From Fodinibacter sp038258215 (GTDB lineage: Bacteria > Actinomycetota > Actinomycetes > Actinomycetales > Dermatophilaceae), in the NCBI GenBank assembly GCA_038258215.1, contig JBBSQC010000001.1, forward strand, positions 62,001 to 126,000: 64,000 bases of DNA, in the 5' to 3' direction. Under the pieces are notes generated by a model. That model was given only the letters and a program-made list of their open reading frames with translations, was not told where the DNA came from and did no database searches. Of this stretch, positions 21,050-29,152 are shown in pieces (within the stretch, counting starts at the first letter, position 1; every line of letters starts with the position of its first letter). The translations under genes and the position numbers were made by a program.

Positions 21050-21091
21050 ACCACAGGCAGCACCCTGTGGTTCCAGCACCAACCTGTGCTG
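21050..21091 (-). terminator. Two consecutive hairpins after the alpha-hydroxy-acid oxidase gene
   Basis: ACCACAGG (21050-21057) pairs with CCTGTGGT (21064-21071), loop 6 nt. CAGCAC (21074-21079) pairs with GTGCTG (21086-21091), loop 6 nt. They start about 20 bp after the stop of the minus-strand oxidase gene and would fold in its mRNA tail, so they are a plausible terminator before glgP. Confidence 0.5.
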
Positions 21092-21109
21092 AGTCACCGG
21101 CGCCTCCGC

Positions 21110-22411
21110 TCAACCGGAGGGAGCGGGAACGAGGCGATCGGCGGTGACGTCCGCGAGGCTGCGACAGCCGGTGAGGGCCATCGTGAGGTCGAGCTCGGCC
21201 CGGATGTCGCGGAGCACCTCGGCGACCCCGTCGGCCCCGGCGAGCGCCAGGCCGTAGACGTGCGGTCGACCGATGGCCACGGCATCCGCCCCCAGGGCCA
21301 GCGCGACGAACGCGTCCGCGCCGGTGCGGACCCCGCTGTCGAAGACGACGGGGATGCCGGAGCCCGCCCCGCGCACCGCGCCGACCACACCCGGGAGGGC
21401 GTCGAGCGCGGCGACCGACCGGTCGACCTGTCTGCCACCGTGGTTGGAGACGTAGATCCCGTCAACCCCCTCCTCCACCGCCCGAGCAGCGTCGTCCGGG
21501 TGGAGGATCCCCTTGAGCACGATCGGCAGGCTCGTGAGGTCGCGGGCGCGGCGCACGTCCTCCCAGGTGAGGGAGGGTCGCGAGAAGACGTCGAGGAAGG
21601 TCTCGACGGCGACCCGCGGCTCCGGTGACGACAGGTTGGCCCTGGTTCTGCCGGGGTGGTTGCGGCTCATCGACACCAAAGTCCGCACGGCGGCGGGGGT
21701 GGGCCGGGGCTGAGGCTCGGCCTCGGCGCTCGTCCGGGCCGCGACCCGCTCCGCGACGAGGCGACGGAAGACGGGGTCGGAGGTGTACTGCGCGATGCCG
21801 GCGCCGCTGGCGAAGGGCAGGTGACCGAGGTCGAGGTCGCGCGGTCGCCAGCCCAGGTAGCCGGTGTCGAGGGTGATGACCAGGGCCTCGCTCCCGCAGG
21901 CCTGGGCGCGCTCGACGAGGCTCCGGACCAGGTCGTCGTTGGAGCTCCAGTAGAGCTGGTACCAGTGGCCCGACCCGCCCAGCTCGGCCGCGACCTCCTC
22001 CATCGCCACGGACGCCTGGGTGCTGAGGATCTGGGTGACGCCCTGCTCCCTGGCTCCGCGGGCCACCGCGAGGTCGGCGTCGGGGTGGGCCATCGAGAGC
22101 ACGCCGACCGGGGCCACGAGCAGGGGGCTCGGGTGGCGCCGGCCGAAGAGCTCGACGCCGGTGTCGCGCTCGCTGGTGTCGACGAGGAGCCGGGGTGTGA
22201 TCCGCCAGCGGTCGAATGCCGCGCGGTTGGCCCGAGCGGTCGACTCACCGCCCGCGGACCCCGCGACGTAGGCGAAGCCGCGCGAGGACATCACCTCGCG
22301 GGCAGCGTCCTCCAGGGCCACCGAGTCGGTGGGGACCTTCGGGCGACGGCCGAACGACCCGGCCCGGTAGATCGCGGACTGGGCGGTGCGTCCGAACTCG
22401 TGGTGCGGCAT
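21110..22411 (-). CDS. FMN-dependent alpha-hydroxy-acid oxidizing protein (lactate 2-monooxygenase / L-lactate dehydrogenase family)
   Basis: 433-residue TIM-barrel flavoprotein oxidising an L-2-hydroxy acid, probably lactate. Diagnostic: LLVAPVGVLSMAHPDADLAVARGA (FMN-binding), HWYQLYW, LVITLDTGYLGWRPRDLDLG, LPIVLKGILHPDDA (Lys), and GIYVSNHGGRQVDRSVAALDALP with the catalytic His. The extended length and the GWRPRDLDLGHLPF loop resemble lactate 2-monooxygenase more than LldD, but this cannot be settled by eye. Start ATG 22411 gives MPHHEFGRTAQSAIYRAG. It is divergent from the small membrane protein gene. Confidence 0.88.
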   Translation of the reverse strand: MPHHEFGRTAQSAIYRAGSFGRRPKVPTDSVALEDAAREVMSSRGFAYVAGSAGGESTARANRAAFDRWRITPRLLVDTSERDTGVELFGRRHPSPLLVAPVGVLSMAHPDADLAVARGAREQGVTQILSTQASVAMEEVAAELGGSGHWYQLYWSSNDDLVRSLVERAQACGSEALVITLDTGYLGWRPRDLDLGHLPFASGAGIAQYTSDPVFRRLVAERVAARTSAEAEPQPRPTPAAVRTLVSMSRNHPGRTRANLSSPEPRVAVETFLDVFSRPSLTWEDVRRARDLTSLPIVLKGILHPDDAARAVEEGVDGIYVSNHGGRQVDRSVAALDALPGVVGAVRGAGSGIPVVFDSGVRTGADAFVALALGADAVAIGRPHVYGLALAGADGVAEVLRDIRAELDLTMALTGCRSLADVTADRLVPAPSG

Positions 22412-22446
22412 ACGGAGGTCCCATCTCTCGCTCTAGGGTGACCATC

Positions 22447-22986
22447 ATGACCCGATTCGTGTGGACCGCGTGGGGCCTGCTCGTCGTGGTCCTCGACCTG
22501 CCGCTGGCCGGGTGGGACGTGCTCCCGGACCTCGTCGGCTACGTCTGGGTGGTCATCGGGCTGGCCGGAGGAGCGGCGGTCGCACCGGAGTTCGTCCGGG
22601 CGCGCGCGGCTGCCGCCGTCGGTGTGCCCGTCGCCGTCGTCACGACCACCCCGCTGCTCGCCGACCGCGACGCGGTCGTCTTCGTCGCCCTGCTGCTCGA
22701 GGCCGCCGTGATGGCGGTGCTGATCCACCAGCTGTGTACGGGGCTGTTGCGCACGGCGCCCGAGAGTGAGCAGGAGGGTGTGCGCTGGGCCTCGGCGCTG
22801 CGCATCGCTGCCCCCGTCGCGGGCCTCCTCATGGCGGTGGGTATCGGGCTCTACGCCACGCCGGTGGGCCTGCTCTACCCGATCGGCTTCCTCGCGTTCA
22901 TCATCATCGGCGTCCTCACCGTCGTGCTCACCTACCGCGTGCACCGGGCCGGCTGGCTCGAGCCGGCCGGCGCCAAGACAGCCTGA
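22447..22986 (+). CDS. Small integral membrane protein, function unknown
   Basis: 179 residues with about five to six hydrophobic segments (FVWTAWGLLVVVLDLPLAG, LVGYVWVVIGLAGGAAV, VGVPVAVVTTTPLLA, FVALLLEAAVMAVLIHQL, IAAPVAGLLMAVGIGLYA, LLYPIGFLAFIIIGVLTVVL). No family recognised. The start ATG 22447 is 7 nt after TAGGGT (22434-22439), the leaderless pattern seen often in this window. It is convergent with the PhyH gene; a long inverted repeat lies between them. Confidence 0.75.
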   Translation: MTRFVWTAWGLLVVVLDLPLAGWDVLPDLVGYVWVVIGLAGGAAVAPEFVRARAAAAVGVPVAVVTTTPLLADRDAVVFVALLLEAAVMAVLIHQLCTGLLRTAPESEQEGVRWASALRIAAPVAGLLMAVGIGLYATPVGLLYPIGFLAFIIIGVLTVVLTYRVHRAGWLEPAGAKTA

Positions 22987-22987
22987 G

Positions 22988-23043
22988 GACGCGCGACCCC
23001 TGGGACTTCGGGGTGACCCCGGAATCCCCCGGGGGAGCGCGTC
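22988..23043. terminator. Bidirectional terminator-like inverted repeat
   Basis: Outer arms GACGCGC (22988-22994) and GCGCGTC (23037-23043) enclose a second imperfect stem of C-rich and G-rich arms (about 22996-23035). It occupies the whole gap between the convergent membrane-protein and PhyH genes and touches the last stop codon. Confidence 0.65.
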
Positions 23044-23932
23044 AGCGCAGGAAGGGGACCGCGCGGTCGAGCAGGCCGCGCTCCTTGAGCTCGGCACGCA
23101 GCGGGATCTCGTCGTCGATCCAGCCGCTCTGCTTGATGCCCCAGAACGAGGCGTGGTCCGGGCCGTGCCCGAGCAACTGCTGCTGGAGCGGGGTGAGCCC
23201 GGCGAACCACTCCGAGGACTGGTCGGCGACCGCCTCGTCGAGCGGGCGGATCCAGCGGTAGGTGTAGCCGATGAACATCAGCTTGCGGATGCGCTCGCTC
23301 TTGTTCATCGAGCGCGAGTGCCACAGGCGGCGGTCGAAGATGAACGCGTCGCCGGGCTTCATGCAGACCTCGACGGCTCCCTCGGGCTCGATGATCGGGT
23401 CGCCGGGCTTCTCGGGGCGGCCCTGCAGGGTGTTGCTCTTGTGGCTGCCGGGGATGACCTTGGTGTTGCCGTAGCCCGGCTCGGAGAGGTCGGTCAGGGC
23501 GTAGCAGATCTTGGTCATGAACATCGGACGGGTGTCCATGTCGATGTCGGAGTTCTGCCGGTAGCCGTCCTGGTGCCAGTTCCAGAACGGCGGCTCGTCC
23601 TTCGGGGGGTTGACGTCGATGTGGTTGTGGTGGGTGTAGATGTTCCAGCCCATCGTCCCCCAGATGTAGGGGAACGTCGTCGGCCAGGAGAGCAGCTCGA
23701 CGAAGCGCGGGTCGCGGTTCATCCACCCCATGACGTGGATCGACCGGTCGGGACGCAGCTCGCCGGCGGTCTCCTCCTCGGAGTAGATCCGGTCGACGGC
23801 ATCCTCGAAGTAGGCCCGGTCGTCCTCGGCCAGCGCGTTCGGGATGACGACGAACCCGTCGCGGTCGTACTGCTCCCGGATCGCCGGGTCGAGCGGCTCG
23901 AAGCCCGTGGGGGCTGTCGTGGTCGCGGTCAT
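23042..23932 (-). CDS. Phytanoyl-CoA dioxygenase (PhyH) family protein
   Basis: 296-residue Fe(II)/2-oxoglutarate dioxygenase of the PhyH family. The iron facial triad is visible as NWHQDGYRQN (HxD) and the distal His in RRLWHSRSMNKSERIRKLM, with the 2-oxoglutarate-binding Arg shortly after. GSHKSNTLQGRP is the family's PGSH motif. ATG 23932 is supported by GGGAG about 9 nt upstream; 14 extra in-frame codons upstream lack support. It lies 107 bp after glgX on the same strand. Substrate unknown; such enzymes hydroxylate small metabolites such as ectoine or lipids. Confidence 0.88.
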   Translation of the reverse strand: MTATTTAPTGFEPLDPAIREQYDRDGFVVIPNALAEDDRAYFEDAVDRIYSEEETAGELRPDRSIHVMGWMNRDPRFVELLSWPTTFPYIWGTMGWNIYTHHNHIDVNPPKDEPPFWNWHQDGYRQNSDIDMDTRPMFMTKICYALTDLSEPGYGNTKVIPGSHKSNTLQGRPEKPGDPIIEPEGAVEVCMKPGDAFIFDRRLWHSRSMNKSERIRKLMFIGYTYRWIRPLDEAVADQSSEWFAGLTPLQQQLLGHGPDHASFWGIKQSGWIDDEIPLRAELKERGLLDRAVPFLR

Positions 23933-24039
23933 CTGGTCCTGCTCCCTACTGGTGCCAACACGTGCGGGTCGCACCCTCCCGCTGCGGGCCGACCCTGGTG
24001 GCCGGCATCCGCCTCGCCCAGAAGTCTAGGTCGGGAGCC

Positions 24040-26211
24040 TCAGTCGGTCACGGAGGCGCCACCGGCGTAGACGCGCAGGCTGGACGCCGCCACCGTCACG
24101 GCACCGGGGACCGAGGCTGCGCCACCGTCGCGCGGCCGCTCCCACGCGCTGTCCCACATCAGCCGGTATGCCGTGACGTCGGCGACCGCGGGAAGCCGCA
24201 CCTCCACGTCGTGGAGCGACCCGTTGACGACCACGAGGGCCGACTCCAGCCCGATCCACCCACCGGCGACGTGCATCTGAACCACCCGTCCGGTTGGATC
24301 ACCCCACCGCTCGCCCACGGGCGCACCGTCGGCGGCGTACCAGTCCATGTCCAGCGTGCCGTCCTCGTGCACCTGGCGGCCGAGCGCCCACACGCGCTGG
24401 CGCAGCGTGGGCAGGGCGCGTCGCACGGCGGCGAGGTGCCGGGTCGTCGCGAGCAGGTCCTCCTGCCACGGCGCGAGCTCCCAGTCGATCCAGGACATCT
24501 CGTTGTCCTGGCAGTAGGGGTTGTTGCTGCCGTGCTGGGTTCGCCCCATCTCGTCACCCGCCGTGAGCATCGGGACGCCGGTGGAGAGCAGCAGGGTGCC
24601 GACGAGGTTGCGCATCGTGCGCTGCCGAGCGGCCAGCACGCCGGGGTCGTCGGTGGGCCCCTCCACGCCGTGGTTCCACGAGCCGTTCCCGTTGCTGCCG
24701 TCGGCGTTGCCCTCGCCGTTGGCCTCGTTGTGCTTGTGGTCGTACGCCGTGAGGTCGGCGATGGTGAAGCCGTCGTGCGCCGCCACGAAGTTCACCGATG
24801 CGGTGGGCCCGCGGTCGCGCCGACCGAAGAGGTCGCGCGACCCGGCCAGCCTCGTCGCGAGGTCCTGGAGGCCGTGACCGCCGCCCCCCTGGGCCATGGC
24901 CCGGGCGTCCCCGACCCAGAACCGGCGTACGGCGTCGCGGTAGCGGTCGTTCCACTCCATGAAGGGCGGCGGGAACTGCCCTGTGCGCCAGCCGTGCAGG
25001 CCGACGTCCCAGGGCTCGGCGATGAGGGTCACCCGGGAGAGGACCGGGTCGGTGCGCAAGGCGACGAGGAACGGGTGGTCGGGGTCGAAGTCGTCCCCGC
25101 GACCCCTGCCGAGGGCGACGGCCAGGTCGAAGCGGAACCCGTCGACGTGGTAGTCCTGCACCCAGTGCCGCAGCGAGTCGAGCACCAGCCGGCAGACCAC
25201 GGGGTGGCGCAGGTCGAGGGTGTTGCCGCACCCGGTGACGTCGATGTCCCGCCCGCGCTCGTCGAGCCGGTAGTAGGCCCGCTGGTCCAGACCCCGCCAG
25301 GAGAGCGTCGCCCCGGTGCCGCCCTGCTCGGCGGTGTGGTTGTAGACGACGTCGAGGATCACCTCGAGCCCGGCGCCGTGCAGGGTCTTGACCATGGTCT
25401 TGACCTCGTCCACGACGCCCTGCGGGTCGCTCGCCGCGGCGTAGGCCGCGTGCGGGGCGAAGAAGCCCACGGTGTTGTAGCCCCAGTGGTTGGTCAGCCC
25501 GAGCCGCACGAGGTGGGGCTCGTGGGTGAAGGCGTGGATCGGCAGCAGCTCGACGGCGGTGACGCCGAGGGAGGTGAGGTGCGCGAGCGACGCGGGGTGC
25601 GCCAGCCCGGCGTACGTGCCCCGCAGCTCCGGAGGGACGTCGGGATGCAGCATGGTCTGGTTGCGCACGTGCGCCTCGTAGACCAGCGACTCGCTGCGCG
25701 AGTGCGCGGGTGGGGCGTCGTCGCCCCAGTCGAACCGGTCCTCCACGACCACCGAGCGGGGCACGTGGCCGCGGCTGTCGAGGGCGGAGCGTGACTCCCC
25801 GTCACCATGCCAGGAGCCGTCGACGGCGTGGCCGTAGACCTCGGGCCCCCAGGCGACGCCGCCCTCGACGGCCCGTGCGTAGGGGTCCAGGAGCAGCTTG
25901 GCCCGGTTGTGTCGCATCCCACGCTCGGGGTCCCACGCCCCGTCGACCCGCACGCCGTAGCGCTGGCCGGGCCCCAGATCCGGCACGAAGGCGAACCACC
26001 AGCCGTGCGCCCGCTCCACCAGCGGAACCACCCGCTCGCTGTTACCGGCCGTGTCTCCCGGCTCGAACAGGCACAGGTCGACGGCCTCGGCGTGACCGGC
26101 ATACACGGCCACATCGGCCCCTCCGTCGCGCAGAGTGATGCCTGGCCGGGGTGGCAGGTCACGGGCGGACGGGCGTGCAGAGGAGATGGCGGCGTGGGGC
26201 CGGGGCGACAT
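24040..26211 (-). CDS. glgX: Glycogen debranching enzyme GlgX
   Basis: 723-residue GH13_11 isoamylase-type enzyme that removes alpha-1,6 branches from phosphorylase-trimmed glycogen. It has the N-terminal CBM48 (DVAVYAGHAEAVDLCLFEP) and barrel motifs VELLPIHAFTHE, ILDVVYNHTAEQ, DGFRFDLAVALGRG (nucleophile), VTLIAEPWDVG (acid Glu) and VNFVAAHDGFTIADL. The hallmark NHGVEGPTDDPGVLAARQRTMRN is present. Start ATG 26211 is 7 nt after TAGGCT, so a leaderless mRNA is likely. It completes the glycogen breakdown set with glgP and pgm. Confidence 0.95.
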   Translation of the reverse strand: MSPRPHAAISSARPSARDLPPRPGITLRDGGADVAVYAGHAEAVDLCLFEPGDTAGNSERVVPLVERAHGWWFAFVPDLGPGQRYGVRVDGAWDPERGMRHNRAKLLLDPYARAVEGGVAWGPEVYGHAVDGSWHGDGESRSALDSRGHVPRSVVVEDRFDWGDDAPPAHSRSESLVYEAHVRNQTMLHPDVPPELRGTYAGLAHPASLAHLTSLGVTAVELLPIHAFTHEPHLVRLGLTNHWGYNTVGFFAPHAAYAAASDPQGVVDEVKTMVKTLHGAGLEVILDVVYNHTAEQGGTGATLSWRGLDQRAYYRLDERGRDIDVTGCGNTLDLRHPVVCRLVLDSLRHWVQDYHVDGFRFDLAVALGRGRGDDFDPDHPFLVALRTDPVLSRVTLIAEPWDVGLHGWRTGQFPPPFMEWNDRYRDAVRRFWVGDARAMAQGGGGHGLQDLATRLAGSRDLFGRRDRGPTASVNFVAAHDGFTIADLTAYDHKHNEANGEGNADGSNGNGSWNHGVEGPTDDPGVLAARQRTMRNLVGTLLLSTGVPMLTAGDEMGRTQHGSNNPYCQDNEMSWIDWELAPWQEDLLATTRHLAAVRRALPTLRQRVWALGRQVHEDGTLDMDWYAADGAPVGERWGDPTGRVVQMHVAGGWIGLESALVVVNGSLHDVEVRLPAVADVTAYRLMWDSAWERPRDGGAASVPGAVTVAASSLRVYAGGASVTD

Positions 26212-26245
26212 GGAGGGGAGCCTAGTGAGTGGTTACGGTGGTCAC
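26212..26245. promoter_or_regulatory. 34-bp divergent region with two back-to-back leaderless promoters (glgX / ybjN-like)
   Basis: On the minus strand TAGGCT (26224-26219) is followed by 7 nt and the glgX ATG. On the plus strand TACGGT (26234-26239) is followed by 6 nt and the ATG of the YbjN gene. The two -10 elements are only 9 bp apart and there is no room for 5'-UTRs. Inferred from spacing. Confidence 0.65.
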
Positions 26246-26719
26246 ATGACTGATCCCACGGCACTGCCCAACTTCCCCCCACCGGCGAACGAGCACCCCC
26301 TGCGCGGGCGCGTCCTCGACGTGGTCGTCGACCTCGGGCTCGCCCCCAACCTCGACAACGACGGCGACGTCGCCTTCACCGTCAACGAGCAGCAGCTCTT
26401 CGTGCGCTGCACCGAGGGCGACGTCGAGATCATGCGCGTCTTCGGCCAGTGGCAGATCCAGGACGAGCTCACGCGCGACACCCAGAAGATGTACGAGACG
26501 TGCAACGAGCTCAACCTGCACATGAACCACCTCAAGACCGGCATCGCCGGCACCACCCTCGTCGTCACCGGGGAGCACGTGGTGACGCCCGGCGCCGACC
26601 TGTCCGCGTTGGTTCAGGTGTCGATCCAGGTCATCCTCTCCGGGGTCCACCTGTGGCACCAGCGCCTCCTGGGCATCGACCCGACCGAGGCCGCCGACCA
26701 GCAGGGGGAGCCCCAGTGA
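26246..26719 (+). CDS. YbjN domain-containing protein
   Basis: 157-residue cytoplasmic protein of the YbjN family (FTVNEQQLFVRCTEGDVEIMRVFGQWQI, TYETCNELNLHMNHLKTGI-like core), which has a type III secretion chaperone-like fold and unclear function in actinobacteria. Start ATG 26246 is 6 nt downstream of TACGGT and has no Shine-Dalgarno. Its stop overlaps the GTG of the enoyl-CoA hydratase (GTGA), so the two are coupled. Confidence 0.85.
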   Translation: MTDPTALPNFPPPANEHPLRGRVLDVVVDLGLAPNLDNDGDVAFTVNEQQLFVRCTEGDVEIMRVFGQWQIQDELTRDTQKMYETCNELNLHMNHLKTGIAGTTLVVTGEHVVTPGADLSALVQVSIQVILSGVHLWHQRLLGIDPTEAADQQGEPQ

Positions 26720-27495
26720 CCGATCTCGTGCGCCTGGAGGTCGAGGGCGGGATCGGCACGATCCGCCTCGACCGTCCGCCGATGAACGCCCTCAACGCGG
26801 AGATCCAGCACGGGCTCATCGCCGCGTGCCGCGAGGCGGCCGAGCGCAGGGACGTCGCCGCGATCATCGTCTACGGGGGCGAGAAGGTCTTCGCCGCCGG
26901 GGCCGACATCAAGGAGATGGAGACGATGTCCTACACCGACATGGTCGACCACTCCGCCCTCCTCCAGGACTTCACCCGCGCCCTCGCCGGCCTGCCCAAG
27001 CCGACGGTCGCCGCGATCACCGGCTACGCGCTCGGCGGCGGGTGCGAGGTGGCGCTGGCGTGCGACTTCCGCGTCGTCGCCGACGACGCGCGCCTCGGCC
27101 AGCCGGAGATCCTGCTCGGCATCATCCCCGGCGCCGGTGGCACCCAGCGCCTGGCCCGGCTCGTGGGCCCCGCGAAGGCCAAGGACCTCGTCTTCTCCGG
27201 ACGTTTCGTCGCGGCCGACGAGGCGCTCGCGATCGGGCTGGCCGACGAGGTCGTCCCGGCGACCGAGGTGTATGCCGCCGCGCGCGCCCGGGTGGCCCGC
27301 TACGTCGGGGGACCGGCATACGCGCTGCGAGCGGCCAAGGAGGCCATCGACCGCGGTCTCGAGGTCGACCTCGGGACCGGCCTGGAGATCGAGCGGATGC
27401 TCTTCTCGGCCCTCTTCGCGACCGAGGACCGGGCCACGGGTATGCGCAGCTTCGTCGAGAAGGGCCCCGGAAAGGCGACCTTCGAGGGCGCCTGA
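26716..27495 (+). CDS. Enoyl-CoA hydratase/isomerase family protein
   Basis: 259-residue crotonase-fold enzyme, hydrating trans-2-enoyl-CoA in beta-oxidation. Oxyanion-hole segments KVFAAGADIKEME and ITGYALGGGCEVALACDFRV, and the catalytic-Glu motif GQPEILLGIIPGAGGTQRLARLVG, are all intact. GTG 26716 overlaps the ybjN-type stop and has GGGGGAG upstream; the frame extends further up inside the previous gene without similarity. Paralogue-level substrate specificity cannot be read from the sequence. Confidence 0.93.
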   Translation: MTDLVRLEVEGGIGTIRLDRPPMNALNAEIQHGLIAACREAAERRDVAAIIVYGGEKVFAAGADIKEMETMSYTDMVDHSALLQDFTRALAGLPKPTVAAITGYALGGGCEVALACDFRVVADDARLGQPEILLGIIPGAGGTQRLARLVGPAKAKDLVFSGRFVAADEALAIGLADEVVPATEVYAAARARVARYVGGPAYALRAAKEAIDRGLEVDLGTGLEIERMLFSALFATEDRATGMRSFVEKGPGKATFEGA

Positions 27496-27507
27496 CGCGC
27501 CGGGCAA

Positions 27508-27565
27508 TCGAGCGCAGAGAACACGCCGCGTCGGTTCGTCGACGCGGCGTGCTCCCTGCTCTCGA
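27508..27565. terminator. Long imperfect palindrome, bidirectional terminator after the enoyl-CoA hydratase gene
   Basis: The core stem CACGCCGCGTCG (27522-27533) pairs perfectly with 27540-27551 (loop 6 nt). The symmetry extends outwards to TCGAG (27508) and CTCGA (27565) with about three mismatches, a 26-bp stem in all. It sits between two convergent genes and resembles the element at 38232-38295. Confidence 0.75.
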
Positions 27566-27573
27566 CCGGTGGC

Positions 27574-28977
27574 TCAGCAAGCCGGCCGCAGCATCTGTCG
27601 CAGGACCTGGCTGCCGACCTGCCGGCCGTGCGCGAGCCCGACCAGCGAGGCGTGCCGGAAGTGGTACCCGACCCAGACCCGGGAGTTCGCGTTCTCGGTC
27701 GCGGCCTGCGAGAAGCTCGCGTAGCTGCGCAGGGTGGGGGACGCGTCGTCGCACTGCTGACCCTCGGGCAGGGTCAGGCTGCACGTGCTGAACCGCACGG
27801 CATCCCGTCCCAGCACACCGGCGAGCACCTGGGCCGCGGCACCGCCCTGCACCCCGTGCGCCGAGTCGTGGTCGGGGATCGGCGGGGTGGTGTCGAGGGG
27901 GGTCCACGTCGGGTCGGCGGAGGTGCGCTTGTTCCCGTCCGTATCGGCCTCGCGGATGGCCGTGACCGGCCGCCAGAACGCCAGGTCGTACTTCACGGTC
28001 CACGAGGCGACGTAGCCGTCGGCGAGGGCCATGTCCAGCAGCGCGAACATCCGGGCCGAGTCCCACAGGTCCAGTCCACGCTTCACGGCGACGGTCCGGG
28101 CGATCCGGTTCCACTGCAACGGGCTGCTCTCGATCCAGAACCGGGCCGCTTCGGTCTGGTCCGGCGTGCGGCCGGACGGCGTGGTCACGCCATCCCCGCC
28201 GAGACGCTTGACCTCGGCCAGGTCGCGGGCGTAGGCGCGACTCTTCAGCGGGTAGGGGGGCTCGACGTGTAACGCCGACGTCCCGCGGAGCGCGAACGGC
28301 CGCACGTCGACCCACCCCGGCGCGAACGCGAAGGGGCGGTCGGGGGTGAAGCGCCACTGGCCCGGCTCCGTCCCCTGTTCGTAGCCGGTCTCGTCGACGA
28401 AGAGCGGCGTGTCCGACCCGTCGCCGACCCGCGTGGCGATGACGGCCTCGGCGGCGGCCGTTCCGAGGGCGACCCCGCGGTCCTCGGAGCGTCCGTCGGG
28501 CACCATCGCCAGCTCCGCGGCATACGCGTCCTCGATGATCTGCTCGGCCGGCGCCCGGCAGTCCGCGAAGGCCTCGGGGAGGGCGGTGACCGTCGCGAGC
28601 AGGGCCGCCCGCGAGGCGGCGGCGACGGCGGCCCCCGGGTCGGCCCCACGACCGGGGTGGGGGCGCGAGGCGTAGGTGTCGTAACGGCGGTGGATGGCGT
28701 TGAGCGCGTCGTGCGCGGCGAGCGAGGTCATCGCGTACATCCGCGACTCGTGCAACGGGTCGTTGCCGGGGCTGAGGCACGCCGCGATGGCCACCCGGCC
28801 GGCCACGTCGTTCCACCGCTCGGCGGCGTTGGGGGCCGAGGACCTGGGTGTCGAGGTGCCGTGGACCGACGACGGGTCGGCCGAGGCGGTCGACGCGGCC
28901 GGGGCGAGGAGGGACGCGGCGATGAGGCCCGGCAGGGCGAGCAGGGCCGCGCGGCGGCGGCCAGGGCGAGGTGTCAT
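27574..28977 (-). CDS. Secreted vanadium-dependent haloperoxidase/PAP2-like phosphatase
   Basis: 467 residues. ATG 28977 follows AAGGAT by 8 nt and opens an export signal with consecutive arginines (RPGRRRAALLALPGLIAASLLAPAAS), possibly Tat. The body is the all-helical haloperoxidase/acid-phosphatase fold: KYDLAFWRPVTAIREAD (Lys/Arg of the phosphate or vanadate pocket), PPIPDHDSAHGVQGGAAA (Ser-x-His in place of the usual SGH) and SRVWVGYHFRHASLVGLAHG (Arg...His). A secreted phosphatase or haloperoxidase role is inferred; the variant pocket makes bona fide halogenation uncertain. Confidence 0.8.
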   Translation of the reverse strand: MTPRPGRRRAALLALPGLIAASLLAPAASTASADPSSVHGTSTPRSSAPNAAERWNDVAGRVAIAACLSPGNDPLHESRMYAMTSLAAHDALNAIHRRYDTYASRPHPGRGADPGAAVAAASRAALLATVTALPEAFADCRAPAEQIIEDAYAAELAMVPDGRSEDRGVALGTAAAEAVIATRVGDGSDTPLFVDETGYEQGTEPGQWRFTPDRPFAFAPGWVDVRPFALRGTSALHVEPPYPLKSRAYARDLAEVKRLGGDGVTTPSGRTPDQTEAARFWIESSPLQWNRIARTVAVKRGLDLWDSARMFALLDMALADGYVASWTVKYDLAFWRPVTAIREADTDGNKRTSADPTWTPLDTTPPIPDHDSAHGVQGGAAAQVLAGVLGRDAVRFSTCSLTLPEGQQCDDASPTLRSYASFSQAATENANSRVWVGYHFRHASLVGLAHGRQVGSQVLRQMLRPAC

Positions 28978-29152
28978 GGCGACGATCCTTGGGTCGGGGT
29001 GGGAGGACGACTCGGAGCCTAGGGAGCGCACGCCCCGTGCACCTGACCCGTTCTGGTGGCGCGTTCTCGGCCCGGGGCATGGTCATTTCTGACCATGCGG
29101 GCACCCCGATGGGCTATGGAAGGCAGGGGGTCGGTGGGTCTACCGTCCGAGG

